This document shows, piece after piece, positions 9,769 through 19,168 of a DNA stretch of 64,000 nt (position 1 is the stretch's first letter; every line of letters starts with the position of its first letter). The position numbers were made by a program, and so were the translations under genes. The DNA is from Planktothrix tepida PCC 9214 (GTDB lineage: Bacteria; Cyanobacteriota; Cyanobacteriia; Cyanobacteriales; Microcoleaceae). The notes under the pieces were generated by a model. The model was not told the origin of the DNA, did not search any database, and saw only the letters and a list, made by a program, of their open reading frames with translations. The stretch spans positions 755,503 to 819,502 of the forward strand of contig NZ_LN889782.1 in assembly GCF_900009145.1 (NCBI RefSeq), written 5' to 3'.

Positions 9769-11076
9769 ATGGTTCTTAATCCTAGCATCATCAATGCCGT
9801 TGAAAAATTGGGACATCGTGTTACCAGTGGCGATGTAGCCACTCAAGCGGGAATTGATGTTAATATCGCCCAACGAGAACTTCTAGCTCTAGCATCGGAA
9901 GCGGGAGGTCATTTACAAGTTGCTGAGTCAGGAGATATAGCCTTTGAATTTCCCCAAAATTTTCGGGCTATTCTGCGGAATAAATATTGGCAATTAAAAT
10001 TAAAAGACTGGTGGGAAAAAAGCTGGAAAATTTTATTTTACCTGATTCGGATGTCTTTTGGAATTATTCTAATTGCATCGATTATTCTAATTATTTTTGC
10101 TATTATTGCAATTACCATTGCCATTAGTTTTAGTCAAGATAATGATAGTTCAGGCGGAAATGATAGCAGTATTGGCTTCTTTCCGATTAGTTGGTTTATA
10201 TCGGATTGGTGGTGGTTTTTTTCTTGGGATACTAATAATTATCAACGCTATGATTCTCCCCAGAAAAAAAATGATAAAAAACGGATGAATTTTTTGGAAT
10301 CTATTTTTTCTTTTATGTTTGGAGATGGAAATCCGAATTATAATTTAGAAGAACGAAGATGGCAAACGATTGGCAGAGTTATTCATAATCAAAAAGGAGC
10401 AATTATTGCGGAACAAATCACCCCTTATTTAGATGAAATCGGGAGTTCAGTGGCTCAAGAATATGAAGATTATATGTTACCGATTTTAGCTCGATTTGAT
10501 GGCCGACCGGAAGTGAGTCCAGAAGGACAATTAATTTATCATTTTCCCGAATTACAAATCACAGCGCAAAACTCCAAAACTCAGCCTGTCCCTGCTTATT
10601 TAAAAGAAAGAAAGTGGCGTTTTAGTTTAGCAACTTCTGGACAAGTTTTAGGAGCAATTGGTTTGGGTTCGGTTAATTTAATTGGCGCATTAATGTTGGG
10701 AAGTTTATTAAAGACTCCTGAAATTGCTGGATATTTAACCGGATTTTTAGGGTTTGTGCAATTTATTTATCCCATTTTATTGATTTACGGTATAGGATTT
10801 TTAACGATTCCTTTGATTCGATATTTTTGGATTCAAGGAAAAAATAAAAAGATTGATAATCGCAATATTATGCGACAAAAAAGAGCTAATATTTTAGCTC
10901 AGGGAGGTTCGATTTTAAAGAAAAAAATCAATTATGCTGGTCAGTTTGCTAAAAAAATTGTGATTCATCAAGATAATTTAGCTTATACGACTGAAACTGA
11001 TTTATTAGAACAGGAAATAAAAAATTTGGATCAGAGTGATGCAGAATGGCAAAAGCGTTTAGATGAATCTGAATAA
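9769..11076 (+). CDS. Conserved multi-pass membrane protein, winged-helix-like N-terminus
   Basis: 435 aa. Residues 1-65 resemble a small winged-helix unit (VEKLGHRVTSGDVATQAGIDVNIAQRELLALASEAGG). A strongly hydrophobic segment follows (about 85-125), then a Trp/Ser-rich stretch (ISDWWWFFSW), a soluble middle domain (about 180-285) and two more membrane helices (about 288-310 and 325-350), ending in a basic/acidic tail. It resembles conserved cyanobacterial and plastid membrane proteins of unknown function; I do not recognise a characterised family. It converges on the response regulator at 11138. Confidence 0.65.
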   Translation: MVLNPSIINAVEKLGHRVTSGDVATQAGIDVNIAQRELLALASEAGGHLQVAESGDIAFEFPQNFRAILRNKYWQLKLKDWWEKSWKILFYLIRMSFGIILIASIILIIFAIIAITIAISFSQDNDSSGGNDSSIGFFPISWFISDWWWFFSWDTNNYQRYDSPQKKNDKKRMNFLESIFSFMFGDGNPNYNLEERRWQTIGRVIHNQKGAIIAEQITPYLDEIGSSVAQEYEDYMLPILARFDGRPEVSPEGQLIYHFPELQITAQNSKTQPVPAYLKERKWRFSLATSGQVLGAIGLGSVNLIGALMLGSLLKTPEIAGYLTGFLGFVQFIYPILLIYGIGFLTIPLIRYFWIQGKNKKIDNRNIMRQKRANILAQGGSILKKKINYAGQFAKKIVIHQDNLAYTTETDLLEQEIKNLDQSDAEWQKRLDESE

Positions 11077-11137
11077 TGGTAAAATAGACTGAATTAAACT
11101 TAATAAAACTTGAATTTTATAAGACTTAAATTAGGGC

Positions 11138-11809
11138 TCATGAAGGTTTAGAAATCAATCCTTTCTGAATCGCTAGAATTGCAGCTTGGGTGCGATCGCG
11201 TACTTCTAACTTTTGTAAAATAGCATGAACATGACTTCTAACTGTTCCTAATGTAATATGAAGTAAATTTGCAATTTCTTGATTCGTTTTCCCATCAGCA
11301 ATTAAGGCTAAAATTTCTTGTTCTCTTTGGGTTAAATCATGAGCAGCGATCACTGTATTTTGGGTTTCTCCTGAGCTAGTATTCTCAAAAAATGTCCGAA
11401 TTTCTGCCGTTACCGTTTGATCCCACCAAGAGGCTCCAGCAGCAACAGAATGTAAGGCTAAAATTAGTAAATGAGGTTCAATTCCTTTTAAACAATACCC
11501 GGATGCACCCGCTTGAATTAACCGTTCAATTAGGCTTTTTTGGAAATGAGAAGTTAAGACTAAAATCGGAATTTCAGGGTGGTTTTGTTTGATTTGACGA
11601 CAGGCTTCTACGCCTCCAATTCCAGGTAATCCTATATCTAATAATACCACATCTGGTAAATATTGATTTGTTAATTCAACGGCTGTTTCTCCATCAGTAG
11701 CTTCGCCAATAATTTTGATGTCGGCTTCTTTTTGCAAACGAATATTTAGTCCTAGACGAAATAATTCATCATCTTCAACTAATAAAAGTCTTAATAGGTT
11801 TGATTGCAT
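11138..11809 (-). CDS. NarL/LuxR-family response regulator
   Basis: 223 aa from the Met at 11809 (MQSNLLRLLLVEDDE). The longer frame to 11923 would add 38 residues overlapping the kinase gene and lacking domain sense. The receiver domain has VEDDELF, phospho-acceptor Asp58 in VVLLDIGLPG, and LVLTSH/YCLKG. The C-terminal LuxR HTH is LTQREQEILALIADGKTNQEIANLLHITLGTVRSHVHAIL. It starts 44 bp after the histidine kinase gene on the same strand, so the two form a cognate pair. It sits next to the divergent kdp operon, but KdpE regulators are OmpR-type, so a role there is only a possibility. Confidence 0.9.
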   Translation of the reverse strand: MQSNLLRLLLVEDDELFRLGLNIRLQKEADIKIIGEATDGETAVELTNQYLPDVVLLDIGLPGIGGVEACRQIKQNHPEIPILVLTSHFQKSLIERLIQAGASGYCLKGIEPHLLILALHSVAAGASWWDQTVTAEIRTFFENTSSGETQNTVIAAHDLTQREQEILALIADGKTNQEIANLLHITLGTVRSHVHAILQKLEVRDRTQAAILAIQKGLISKPS

Positions 11810-11853
11810 TTTTTTTATAACTTTTTTAAAAAATTTAAGTGTTACAGTTGAAT

Positions 11854-12918
11854 TTATCCCTGAGCCAGAGCCGGAAGGCGAAAACAAAACATTGCCCCAT
11901 TGGGGATTTTGTTTTCTGCCCAAATTATACCTCCATGGGCTTCAATAATTTGTCGAGTTAAGTATAATCCTAATCCTGAGCCTTTCGCTTGGCGATCGCT
12001 ATTTCCTTGATAAAATCGCTCAAACAAATTCGGCAATTCTTCGGGGGTTATTCCTAGACCCTGATCCCAAATTTTCACCACTTGAAAATGAGCTTCAGAC
12101 TCCAATATTACTTCAACCCGACCTCCACGCGGAGAATGATTAATCCCATTAATTAATAAATTACTAAAAACGCGCTGGAGTTGCAGTTGATCGCCTTTGA
12201 CCCAGAGATATCGGCGAAAATTAGAATCTTGATAACTTAAATTAAAATAAATTCGCCGGGTTTCTGCTAAATTCGTTAAAGTTGCGATCGCTTCTTCTGC
12301 AATTTCAACTAAATTAATCGGTTCTAAATTTAGTTTTAATCCCTCCGTATCATTCCGATAAACATCCAATAAAGTTTGAACTAACTGTAAGCTACTTTGG
12401 TGAGAACGCAACATCATATCGAGAATTTTTTCTTGAGTTGAATTAATATCACCAAACTGTCTGTTTTGAAAGGATTTTAGCATTTCAATTGCCCCTAAAA
12501 GCGGTGTTTTTAAATCATGAGTCAAAGTAGACGCAAAATCTTCTCGAACACTGGCTAGTTTTTGATGAGCTTGGAGTTGAGCTTGTTGTTGAGAAATCGC
12601 TTCTTCATAGCGACGAGTGCGATCGCTTAACCAACCTGTAACAATTAAAGCAAAAACTACAATTATTCGATTAGCAACTGTTGCTGAATTATTAATTTCA
12701 GCAAGGGGAAAAACTAAATTTAATAACGTTAATAAACAAGCAGATACAGTTACTTGTAGCGTAATCATCCGATTTAAACGGGGGTGAGCTAATAAAATCG
12801 GAACCGTATAAAGATAACCAAAAACATAGTCTGCGGGAGTCGTATATTCTAATAAAATCACCACCGCAAAGAATCCTAAAATTAACCAATGAATTTTTAA
12901 AGGATTTTTTAAAGTCAT
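11854..12918 (-). CDS. Membrane sensor histidine kinase
   Basis: 354 aa. The N-terminus (about 8-98) has three or four hydrophobic helices without a large periplasmic loop, suggesting sensing within or at the membrane. A short coiled coil leads into HisKA with His134 in TLTHDLKTPLLG. The HATPase_c domain shows NLLINGINHS (N box), VVKIWDQGLGIT (G1), LFERFYQG (F box) and GSGLGLYLT (G2). The set is complete, so it should be active. It is upstream of and co-directional with the NarL-type regulator. Stimulus unknown. Confidence 0.92.
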   Translation of the reverse strand: MTLKNPLKIHWLILGFFAVVILLEYTTPADYVFGYLYTVPILLAHPRLNRMITLQVTVSACLLTLLNLVFPLAEINNSATVANRIIVVFALIVTGWLSDRTRRYEEAISQQQAQLQAHQKLASVREDFASTLTHDLKTPLLGAIEMLKSFQNRQFGDINSTQEKILDMMLRSHQSSLQLVQTLLDVYRNDTEGLKLNLEPINLVEIAEEAIATLTNLAETRRIYFNLSYQDSNFRRYLWVKGDQLQLQRVFSNLLINGINHSPRGGRVEVILESEAHFQVVKIWDQGLGITPEELPNLFERFYQGNSDRQAKGSGLGLYLTRQIIEAHGGIIWAENKIPNGAMFCFRLPALAQG

Positions 12919-12979
12919 AACTGATTGCTCAATTGATTGCTTTTTTTAATCTAACTTAAAATCACCGTTGAAAGTGAAC

Positions 12980-13101
12980 TATAGCAATCCGCACCTTCGA
13001 GACAGAGGTTGTAACATTTTATCGTAGGGGTTGAGTTTTCTAACCCTATTAGGATCTGGGTTCGGAGGGACGCTACCCCTACATTTTTTAGGATTGTTAT
13101 A
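12980..13101. mobile_element. MITE-like repeat with tatagcaatcc ends, copy A
   Basis: 122-bp element with terminal inverted repeats tatagcaatcc (12980-12990) and ggattgttata (13091-13101), inside the kinase-kdpA spacer. An internal inverted repeat, gtaggggt (13024-13031) and acccctac (13075-13082), makes a second stem. A 123-bp unit with the same ends is at 59038-59160. The TA at each outer edge would suit a TA-targeting Tc1/mariner/IS630 transposase, but that is inference. The rest of the 12919-13282 spacer should hold the kdp promoter; I could not define it. Confidence 0.55.
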
Positions 13102-13282
13102 TATCTCTAGTTATACTCATCTATATCAAGAAGTTTATGAGTTCAGATGGGGGTAGCTACATATCTATTATATTTTGGGCTTATATCATTTTCTGCTCAA
13201 AATTATACTTTTTGTTAGATTGCTTTTTCGAGAAAAAGTAAAATAATACGATTAAATTCAGATGTAAATCTCTCTCATATTT

Positions 13283-14965
13283 ATGTGGCAAGGATTTTTT
13301 CAAATTGCCCTAATATTAGGACTATTAGTGGTTATTGTTCCTATTTTTGGAACCTATATCGCTGATGTTTTTTTAGGGAAAAAGACTCTTCTTGACTTTA
13401 TACTCAATCCCCTGGAACGCCTGATTTATAACTTCAGTGGAGTTCATTTTCAATCCAATATGACAGGTTGGCAATATGCTAGGGCTATACTTTTGAGTAA
13501 CTTATTGATGGGAGTTTTTGTTTATATTATTATTAGTTTGCAAGGAATTTTACCCTTAAACCCAATGCAATTAAATGCTCCGCGTTGGGATTTAACCTTA
13601 CATACAACCATTTCATTTTTAACCAATACGGATCAACAACATTATTCCGGTGAAAATACCCTCAGCTATGCCAGCCAGGTACTCGCATTAGGGTTTTTAA
13701 TGTTTACTTCGGCTGCGACAGGTTTAGCCGTTTCTATCGCTTTTATTCGAGGATTAACAGGCAGATCATTAGGGAATTTTTATATTGATTTAACCCGTTC
13801 TATTACTCGGATTTTATTACCTATTTCTTTAATTGGAGCAATCATTTTATTAGCGTCAGGTGTACCTGAAACCTTGGCAGGGTCGCAAATTGTTACCTCC
13901 TTAGACGGAGGAACACAAGCGATTGCACGGGGGCCTGTTGCCCATTTTGAAATTATTAAACAATTAGGAGAAAATGGGGGAGGTTTTTTTGGAGCAAATT
14001 CAGCCCATCCCTATGAAAATCCCAATGGGTTTTCTAACTTAATTGAAACCTTAGCAATGGTTTCTATTCCTACTTCTTTGATTTATACCTTTGGAATTTT
14101 GATCCAAGATAAAAAACAAGCCTGGTTACTCTTTGGAATGGTATTTTTAATCTATTCCGGCTTCATTATTATTACCGCCCTAGGAGAATTTCAAGGAAAC
14201 CCAATTGTTAATAATTTTCTCGATCAACAAGCACCCAATTTAGAAGGAAAAGAAATCCGGTTTGGTTGGGCAGAAACAGCATTGTGGGCTGTTACCACAA
14301 CCGGAACGATGTGCGGTGCTGTTAATGGAATGCTGGATTCATTCATGCCAAATGGGGGTTTTTCTACTTTATTTAATCTGTTTTTACAAATTGTTTGGGG
14401 AGGACAAGGAACTGGAACAGTCTACTTATTTATTTTCCTGATTTTAACAGTGTTCTTAACCGGATTAATGGTGGGAAGAACCCCAGAATTTTTAGGGCGA
14501 AAAATTGAGAAACGAGAAATTATTCTCGCCAGTGTAATTTTACTGGTTCATCCCATTGGGATTCTAATTCCTGGTGCTATTACTCTCGCCTATCCTCAAC
14601 TTTCAGGGATTTCAAACCCCGGATTTCATGGCATTTCCCAAGTAATTTATGAATACGCTTCCGCCGCTGCCAATAATGGCTCAGGATTTGAAGGATTAGG
14701 GGATAATACGATTTGGTGGAATTTGAGTACCAGTGTTGTGCTTTTAGCCGGACGTTATATCCCAATTGTGGCTTTATTACTGTTAGCAGAAAGTCTATTA
14801 AATAAACAACCTGTTCCTGAAACTCCGGGCACATTAAAAACAAATTCTCTCTTATTTATCAGTGTGACAACGGGAGTGATTTTGATTTTAGGAGCCTTAA
14901 CATTCTTACCTGTTTTAGCATTAGGGCCAGTGGCGGAAGCCTTTCAAATTGCTAGTTTCAAATAA
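13283..14965 (+). CDS. kdpA: K+-transporting ATPase subunit A
   Basis: 560-aa polytopic potassium-channel-like subunit of the high-affinity KdpFABC pump in the plasma membrane. Selectivity-loop segments of the four M1PM2 repeats are recognisable, e.g. [50 protein letters not shown] and [15 protein letters not shown]. Length is normal. First gene of a five-gene operon, 35 bp before kdpB. Kdp operons are usually induced by K+ limitation. Confidence 0.97.
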   Translation: MWQGFFQIALILGLLVVIVPIFGTYIADVFLGKKTLLDFILNPLERLIYNFSGVHFQSNMTGWQYARAILLSNLLMGVFVYIIISLQGILPLNPMQLNAPRWDLTLHTTISFLTNTDQQHYSGENTLSYASQVLALGFLMFTSAATGLAVSIAFIRGLTGRSLGNFYIDLTRSITRILLPISLIGAIILLASGVPETLAGSQIVTSLDGGTQAIARGPVAHFEIIKQLGENGGGFFGANSAHPYENPNGFSNLIETLAMVSIPTSLIYTFGILIQDKKQAWLLFGMVFLIYSGFIIITALGEFQGNPIVNNFLDQQAPNLEGKEIRFGWAETALWAVTTTGTMCGAVNGMLDSFMPNGGFSTLFNLFLQIVWGGQGTGTVYLFIFLILTVFLTGLMVGRTPEFLGRKIEKREIILASVILLVHPIGILIPGAITLAYPQLSGISNPGFHGISQVIYEYASAAANNGSGFEGLGDNTIWWNLSTSVVLLAGRYIPIVALLLLAESLLNKQPVPETPGTLKTNSLLFISVTTGVILILGALTFLPVLALGPVAEAFQIASFK

Positions 14966-15000
14966 TCTCATTATTTTTTATTAAATACCCCTTCAATTTT

Positions 15001-17070
15001 ATGATGCAAACTCGCTTAAATAAACGACAACAAAAAAAGCAAAAAAAAGTCAATACAAAAGGACTTTATCAACGGGCATTTCAAGATGCTTTTAGCAAAC
15101 TTGATCCGCGATACATGATTAAAAATCCTGTGATGTTTGTCGTTTGGTTAGGAACAATAATCACAGCCTTATTAGTTCTCGATCCCAACTTATTTGGAAC
15201 CGTTAAAGGAGAAAATAATCGCTTCTTTAATTTTCTCGTGACCGTGATTTTATTGTTAACCCTTCTGTTTGCAAATTTCGCTGAAGCGGTCGCAGAAGGA
15301 CGGGGAAAAGCCCAAGCAGATTCCTTACGTTCTACAAAAGCGGAAACCACCGCCCGCAAATTATTACCCGATGGTTTGATTGAAGAAATTAGTTCCACAT
15401 CGTTAAAAAAAGGAGATCAAATTAAAGTTATTGCTGGAGATATGATTCCAGTAGATGCTGAAGTAATTGCGGGAGTTGCTTCTGTCGATGAATCTGCAAT
15501 TACTGGCGAATCTGCCCCGGTTCTAAAAGAACCTGGAAGCGATATTGCCAGTTCTGTAACGGGAGGAACTCGGATTATTTCTGATGAATTAATCTTGCGG
15601 GTGACATCGGAACCAGGAAAAGGATTTTTAGACCGAATGATTGCTTTAGTTGAAGGGGCAGAACGGACAAAAACCCCAAATGAAATTGCCTTAACGGTGT
15701 TATTAGCCGTATTAACTGAAGTTTTTTTAATCGTAGTTGCTACGATTTCACCCCTTGCTAATTACGTTCAAACTCCAGTTAGTATTGTAATTTTAATTGC
15801 TTTATTAGTGGCGTTAATTCCCACAACAATTGGGGGTTTATTAAGTGCAATTGGCATTGCTGGAATGGATCGGGTGGCTCAATTTAATGTTGTTGCCACA
15901 TCGGGACGGGCTGTAGAAGCCTGTGGGGATATCAATACTTTAGTCTTAGATAAAACCGGAACCATTACTTTAGGAAATCGACTAGCTGAAGAATTTATTC
16001 CGGTGAATGGTCATAGTCCAAAAGCTGTTGCTGAAGTCGCACTCGCTGCGAGTATTTTTGATGAGACACCGGAAGGAAAATCGATTGTTCGACTTGCAGA
16101 AAAAATGGGTGCAACGGTTAATTTTAATCGAAAATTAGCCGAAGGAATTGAGTTCTCTGCTAGAACTCGTATGAGTGGTACAAACTTACCTGGTGACAGC
16201 GAAGTTAGAAAAGGGGCAGTTGATGCAATTAAGGGATTTGTTCGATCTCGCGGAGGTCAACTAACGACTGATTTAGATATCGCTTATCAGCATATTTCTC
16301 GTTTGGGTGGTACACCTTTAGCAGTTTGCAAAGACAATGAATTGTATGGAATTATTTACCTAAAAGATATTATTAAACCGGGAATTAGAGATCGCTTTGC
16401 TCAACTGCGACGTATGGGAGTGAGAACCGTAATGTTAACGGGAGATAATCGGATTACGGCTGAAGTTATTGCTCAAGAAGCGGGGGTAGATGACTTTATT
16501 GCAGAAGCCACTCCAGAGGATAAAATTTCTGTGATTCAACGGGAACAATCCCAGGGTAAATTAGTAGCGATGACGGGGGATGGTACGAATGATGCTCCGG
16601 CGTTAGCTCAAGCAAATGTCGGGTTAGCAATGAATTCGGGAACTCAAGCTGCAAAGGAAGCTGCGAATATGGTTGACTTAGATTCTGATCCTACAAAGTT
16701 GATTGATTTAGTCACCATTGGTAAGCAATTATTGATTACTCGCGGAGCGTTAACTACTTTTTCTATTGCGAATGATATTGCTAAGTATTTTGCGATTATT
16801 CCAGCGATGTTTTCATCAGCAGGAATTGGGGGTTTAAATATTATGGGGTTAGCCAGTAGTCAATCGGCTATTTTATCCGCCCTAATTTATAATGCTTTAA
16901 TTATCCCCGCCTTAATTCCTTTAGCCTTAAAAGGGGTTAAGTTTCGCCCCGTTAGTGCCAATAAATTACTTAGAGAAAACATTTTAATTTATGGATTAGG
17001 AGGAATTATAGCACCCTTTATTGGAATTAAAATGATTGATAGCATAATTGCTATTATTGGTTTAACATAA
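15001..17070 (+). CDS. kdpB: K+-transporting P-type ATPase subunit B
   Basis: 689-aa catalytic subunit of the Kdp pump. The P-type ATPase landmarks are TGESAPV (actuator domain), the phosphorylated Asp in [22 protein letters not shown] (nucleotide domain), MLTGDN and [18 protein letters not shown] (hinge). The N-terminal Thr/Lys-rich stretch is typical. The start is one of two adjacent ATGs (15001 or 15004). It is followed after 41 bp by the small KdpF/G-like gene. Confidence 0.97.
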   Translation: MMQTRLNKRQQKKQKKVNTKGLYQRAFQDAFSKLDPRYMIKNPVMFVVWLGTIITALLVLDPNLFGTVKGENNRFFNFLVTVILLLTLLFANFAEAVAEGRGKAQADSLRSTKAETTARKLLPDGLIEEISSTSLKKGDQIKVIAGDMIPVDAEVIAGVASVDESAITGESAPVLKEPGSDIASSVTGGTRIISDELILRVTSEPGKGFLDRMIALVEGAERTKTPNEIALTVLLAVLTEVFLIVVATISPLANYVQTPVSIVILIALLVALIPTTIGGLLSAIGIAGMDRVAQFNVVATSGRAVEACGDINTLVLDKTGTITLGNRLAEEFIPVNGHSPKAVAEVALAASIFDETPEGKSIVRLAEKMGATVNFNRKLAEGIEFSARTRMSGTNLPGDSEVRKGAVDAIKGFVRSRGGQLTTDLDIAYQHISRLGGTPLAVCKDNELYGIIYLKDIIKPGIRDRFAQLRRMGVRTVMLTGDNRITAEVIAQEAGVDDFIAEATPEDKISVIQREQSQGKLVAMTGDGTNDAPALAQANVGLAMNSGTQAAKEAANMVDLDSDPTKLIDLVTIGKQLLITRGALTTFSIANDIAKYFAIIPAMFSSAGIGGLNIMGLASSQSAILSALIYNALIIPALIPLALKGVKFRPVSANKLLRENILIYGLGGIIAPFIGIKMIDSIIAIIGLT

Positions 17071-17111
17071 TAATAAACCAGATTTTGATAGACAAAAAAT
17101 AGGAGTAAAAA

Positions 17112-17381
17112 ATGAAAAAAATAGATGAATTTAATTCAAAATTAACCCGTAAATTCAAAGGAATAATTTCCTTAATCAAAACTAAAGGCAAACCCAACCT
17201 TTTACCCCTTTCTTTATTTTTCCTGTTATCCTCTAATTTAATCTTTGCTCCCATTATTTATGCAGCAACAGGAGAAGAGATAACTCGCAAAGCAGCTTGG
17301 GCTATTGGGGTTTTAATTTTAGTAACGATAGCCATTGCTCTCTACTTATTGGCTGTAATTTTACAACCTGAACGGTTTTAA
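17112..17381 (+). CDS. Small membrane Kdp subunit (KdpF-like, cyanobacterial KdpG position)
   Basis: 89 aa, much longer than the roughly 29-aa enterobacterial KdpF. The C-terminal helix IGVLILVTIAIALYLLAVILQPERF matches the KdpF pattern (one helix ending in a short E-x-F tail). The first 60 residues add a basic N-terminus and an extra hydrophobic segment (LLPLSLFFLLSSNLIFAPIIYA) that could be a cleavable signal or a second helix. It lies between kdpB and kdpC, where some cyanobacteria carry an extra gene called kdpG. KdpF stabilises the pump; the role of the extension is unknown. A good aggag precedes the ATG. Confidence 0.78.
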   Translation: MKKIDEFNSKLTRKFKGIISLIKTKGKPNLLPLSLFFLLSSNLIFAPIIYAATGEEITRKAAWAIGVLILVTIAIALYLLAVILQPERF

Positions 17382-17429
17382 AAACCAGTCAAATTCTTAA
17401 AAAATGTACTTTCAATTTCAAAATATACT

Positions 17430-18008
17430 ATGTTTAGAGATTTGTTAACCGCCATCCGCACTACCCTAGTTTTATGGGTTTTAACGGCTATTTTATACCC
17501 GGTTTTGATTCTAATAATCGGTCAATCAATTTTCCCATTTCAAGCCAATGGAAGTTTGATCAAAAATCCGCAAGGAGAGATTGTGGGTTCAGCTTTAATC
17601 GGTCAAAATTTTACCTCTAATCGTTATTTTATATCCCGTCCAAGTAGCGTTGATTATAGTCCGGTTAACGAGGGTTTAGCAACGGGAATTTCAGGAGGAA
17701 GTAATTTAGCACCCAGTAATCCCGATTTGTTAAAAAAAGTAACAGCACGAATTGATCAACTCCAATTTAATAATATTATTCCAACGGCGGATTTAGTTTA
17801 TTCATCGGGTTCTGGGTTAGATCCTCATATTAGTATTCAAGCCGCAAACGCCCAAATTCAACGTGTGGCTAATGCGCGTTCTTTAAATCCTAATCAAGTG
17901 GAAATTCTCGTTAACAAAAATACTGAACATCGATTTTTAGGAATTTTTGGAGAACCAGGAGTTAATGTTATGAAAGTTAATTTAGATTTAGATAACCTAT
18001 CCAATTAA
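17430..18008 (+). CDS. kdpC: K+-transporting ATPase subunit C
   Basis: 192-aa single-span subunit of the Kdp complex. An N-terminal membrane helix (about 10-33) is followed by the conserved soluble domain with GSALIGQNFTSNRYFISRPS, SGGSNLAPSNPDL, ADLVYSSGSGLDPHISIQAA and the terminal segment with NTEHRFLGIFGEPGVNVMKVNLDL. Complete. The stop codon is 2 bp before the start of kdpD, indicating translational coupling. Confidence 0.96.
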   Translation: MFRDLLTAIRTTLVLWVLTAILYPVLILIIGQSIFPFQANGSLIKNPQGEIVGSALIGQNFTSNRYFISRPSSVDYSPVNEGLATGISGGSNLAPSNPDLLKKVTARIDQLQFNNIIPTADLVYSSGSGLDPHISIQAANAQIQRVANARSLNPNQVEILVNKNTEHRFLGIFGEPGVNVMKVNLDLDNLSN

Positions 18009-18010
18009 CG

Positions 18011-19168
18011 ATGATTAATAGCAGTGAAATTGATGCTCAAAAAAATTCCCCTGAATCTTATTATCAAACCTCCTCTCGAAATCAAGGGAAACATAAAATT
18101 TTTATTGGGATGTCTCCTGGGGTCGGTAAAACCTATCGAATGTTAGAAGAAGGACATCAATTAAAAGAAGAAGGAATTGATGTTGTAATTGGGTTATTAG
18201 AAACCCATGGACGGGAAGAAACCGCAGAAAAAGCAATCGGTTTAGAACTTATCCCTAAAAAAACGGTTTTTCATCAAGGAATAACCTTATGGGAAATGGA
18301 TACCAATGCAATTTTAGCTCGTCAACCTCAATTGGTTTTAGTGGATGAATTAGCTCATACTAATGTTCCGGGTTCTATCCGAGAAAAGCGTTATCAAGAT
18401 GTGGAAATTATTCTTAATCATGGAATTAATGTTTATTCAACCGTGAATATTCAACACTTAGAAAGTTTGAATGATTTAGTCGCAAAAATTACAGGAGTTA
18501 TTGTTCGAGAACGCATTCCTGATCGTCTTTTAGATGAAGCGACGCAGGTTGTGGTCATTGATGTTACCCCAGAAACGTTACAAGAACGCTTAAAAGAAGG
18601 TAAAATATATGCACCTGAAAAAATTGAACAAGCGTTACAAAATTTCTTTCAACGTCGTCATTTAGTGGCGCTGCGAGAGTTGGCTTTACGCGAAGTTGCT
18701 GATAATATTGAAGAATCAGCAGAAACGACTGAAAAAGCTTTATTTTGTAATGTTCATGAGCGAGTTTTAGTTTGTATTTCTACTTATCAAAATTCCCCCC
18801 AACTTTTGAGGCGAGGATTACGTTTAGCGAATGTAATGAAAGCTCGTTTATATGGGTTATATGTGGAAAACCCAGAACGTTTTTTAACAAAAGAAGAAAG
18901 TTTACTGTTAGAAACTTGTCAAGATTTAATTAAAGAGTTTGGGGGAGAATTTCTTCGGGTTAAAAGTTATAATGTCTCGGAAGCGATCGCTCAAATTGCT
19001 CACCAATATCATATCACTCAAGTTGTCCTCGGACATACGCGCAAATCTCGTTGGGAATTGTTTTGGAAAGGCTCACCCGTTCAGCAATTGTTAAAATATC
19101 TGAAAGGAGTTGATATTCATATTATTGATGGTGAAAAAACATTGAATTCCTCCTCTTCATTAGATTAG
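18011..19168 (+). CDS. kdpD: KdpD N-terminal sensor protein without kinase domain
   Basis: 385 aa, against about 890 for E. coli KdpD. It contains only the KdpD sensor domain with Walker A GMSPGVGKT (33-41) and Walker B LVLVDELAHTN, then a universal-stress-protein-like domain (about 245-375; LVCISTYQNSPQLLRRG, VVLGHTRKSRWELFWKGS). There are no membrane helices, H-box or ATPase domain. Short KdpD proteins of this kind are known in cyanobacteria, so this is a family form and not a truncation. It cannot phosphorylate a regulator itself and probably modulates another kinase or the pump. Its end overlaps the convergent Fic gene by 4 bp. Confidence 0.93.
   Translation: MINSSEIDAQKNSPESYYQTSSRNQGKHKIFIGMSPGVGKTYRMLEEGHQLKEEGIDVVIGLLETHGREETAEKAIGLELIPKKTVFHQGITLWEMDTNAILARQPQLVLVDELAHTNVPGSIREKRYQDVEIILNHGINVYSTVNIQHLESLNDLVAKITGVIVRERIPDRLLDEATQVVVIDVTPETLQERLKEGKIYAPEKIEQALQNFFQRRHLVALRELALREVADNIEESAETTEKALFCNVHERVLVCISTYQNSPQLLRRGLRLANVMKARLYGLYVENPERFLTKEESLLLETCQDLIKEFGGEFLRVKSYNVSEAIAQIAHQYHITQVVLGHTRKSRWELFWKGSPVQQLLKYLKGVDIHIIDGEKTLNSSSSLD

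Noticed and set aside
11810-11923. N-terminal extension of the NarL-type regulator
   Set aside because: It overlaps the kinase gene and carries no conserved residues; the receiver begins normally at 11809.
18011-19168. KdpD as a frameshifted or truncated full-length sensor kinase
   Set aside because: No kinase remnants follow, and short KdpD proteins with this two-domain form are known in cyanobacteria.
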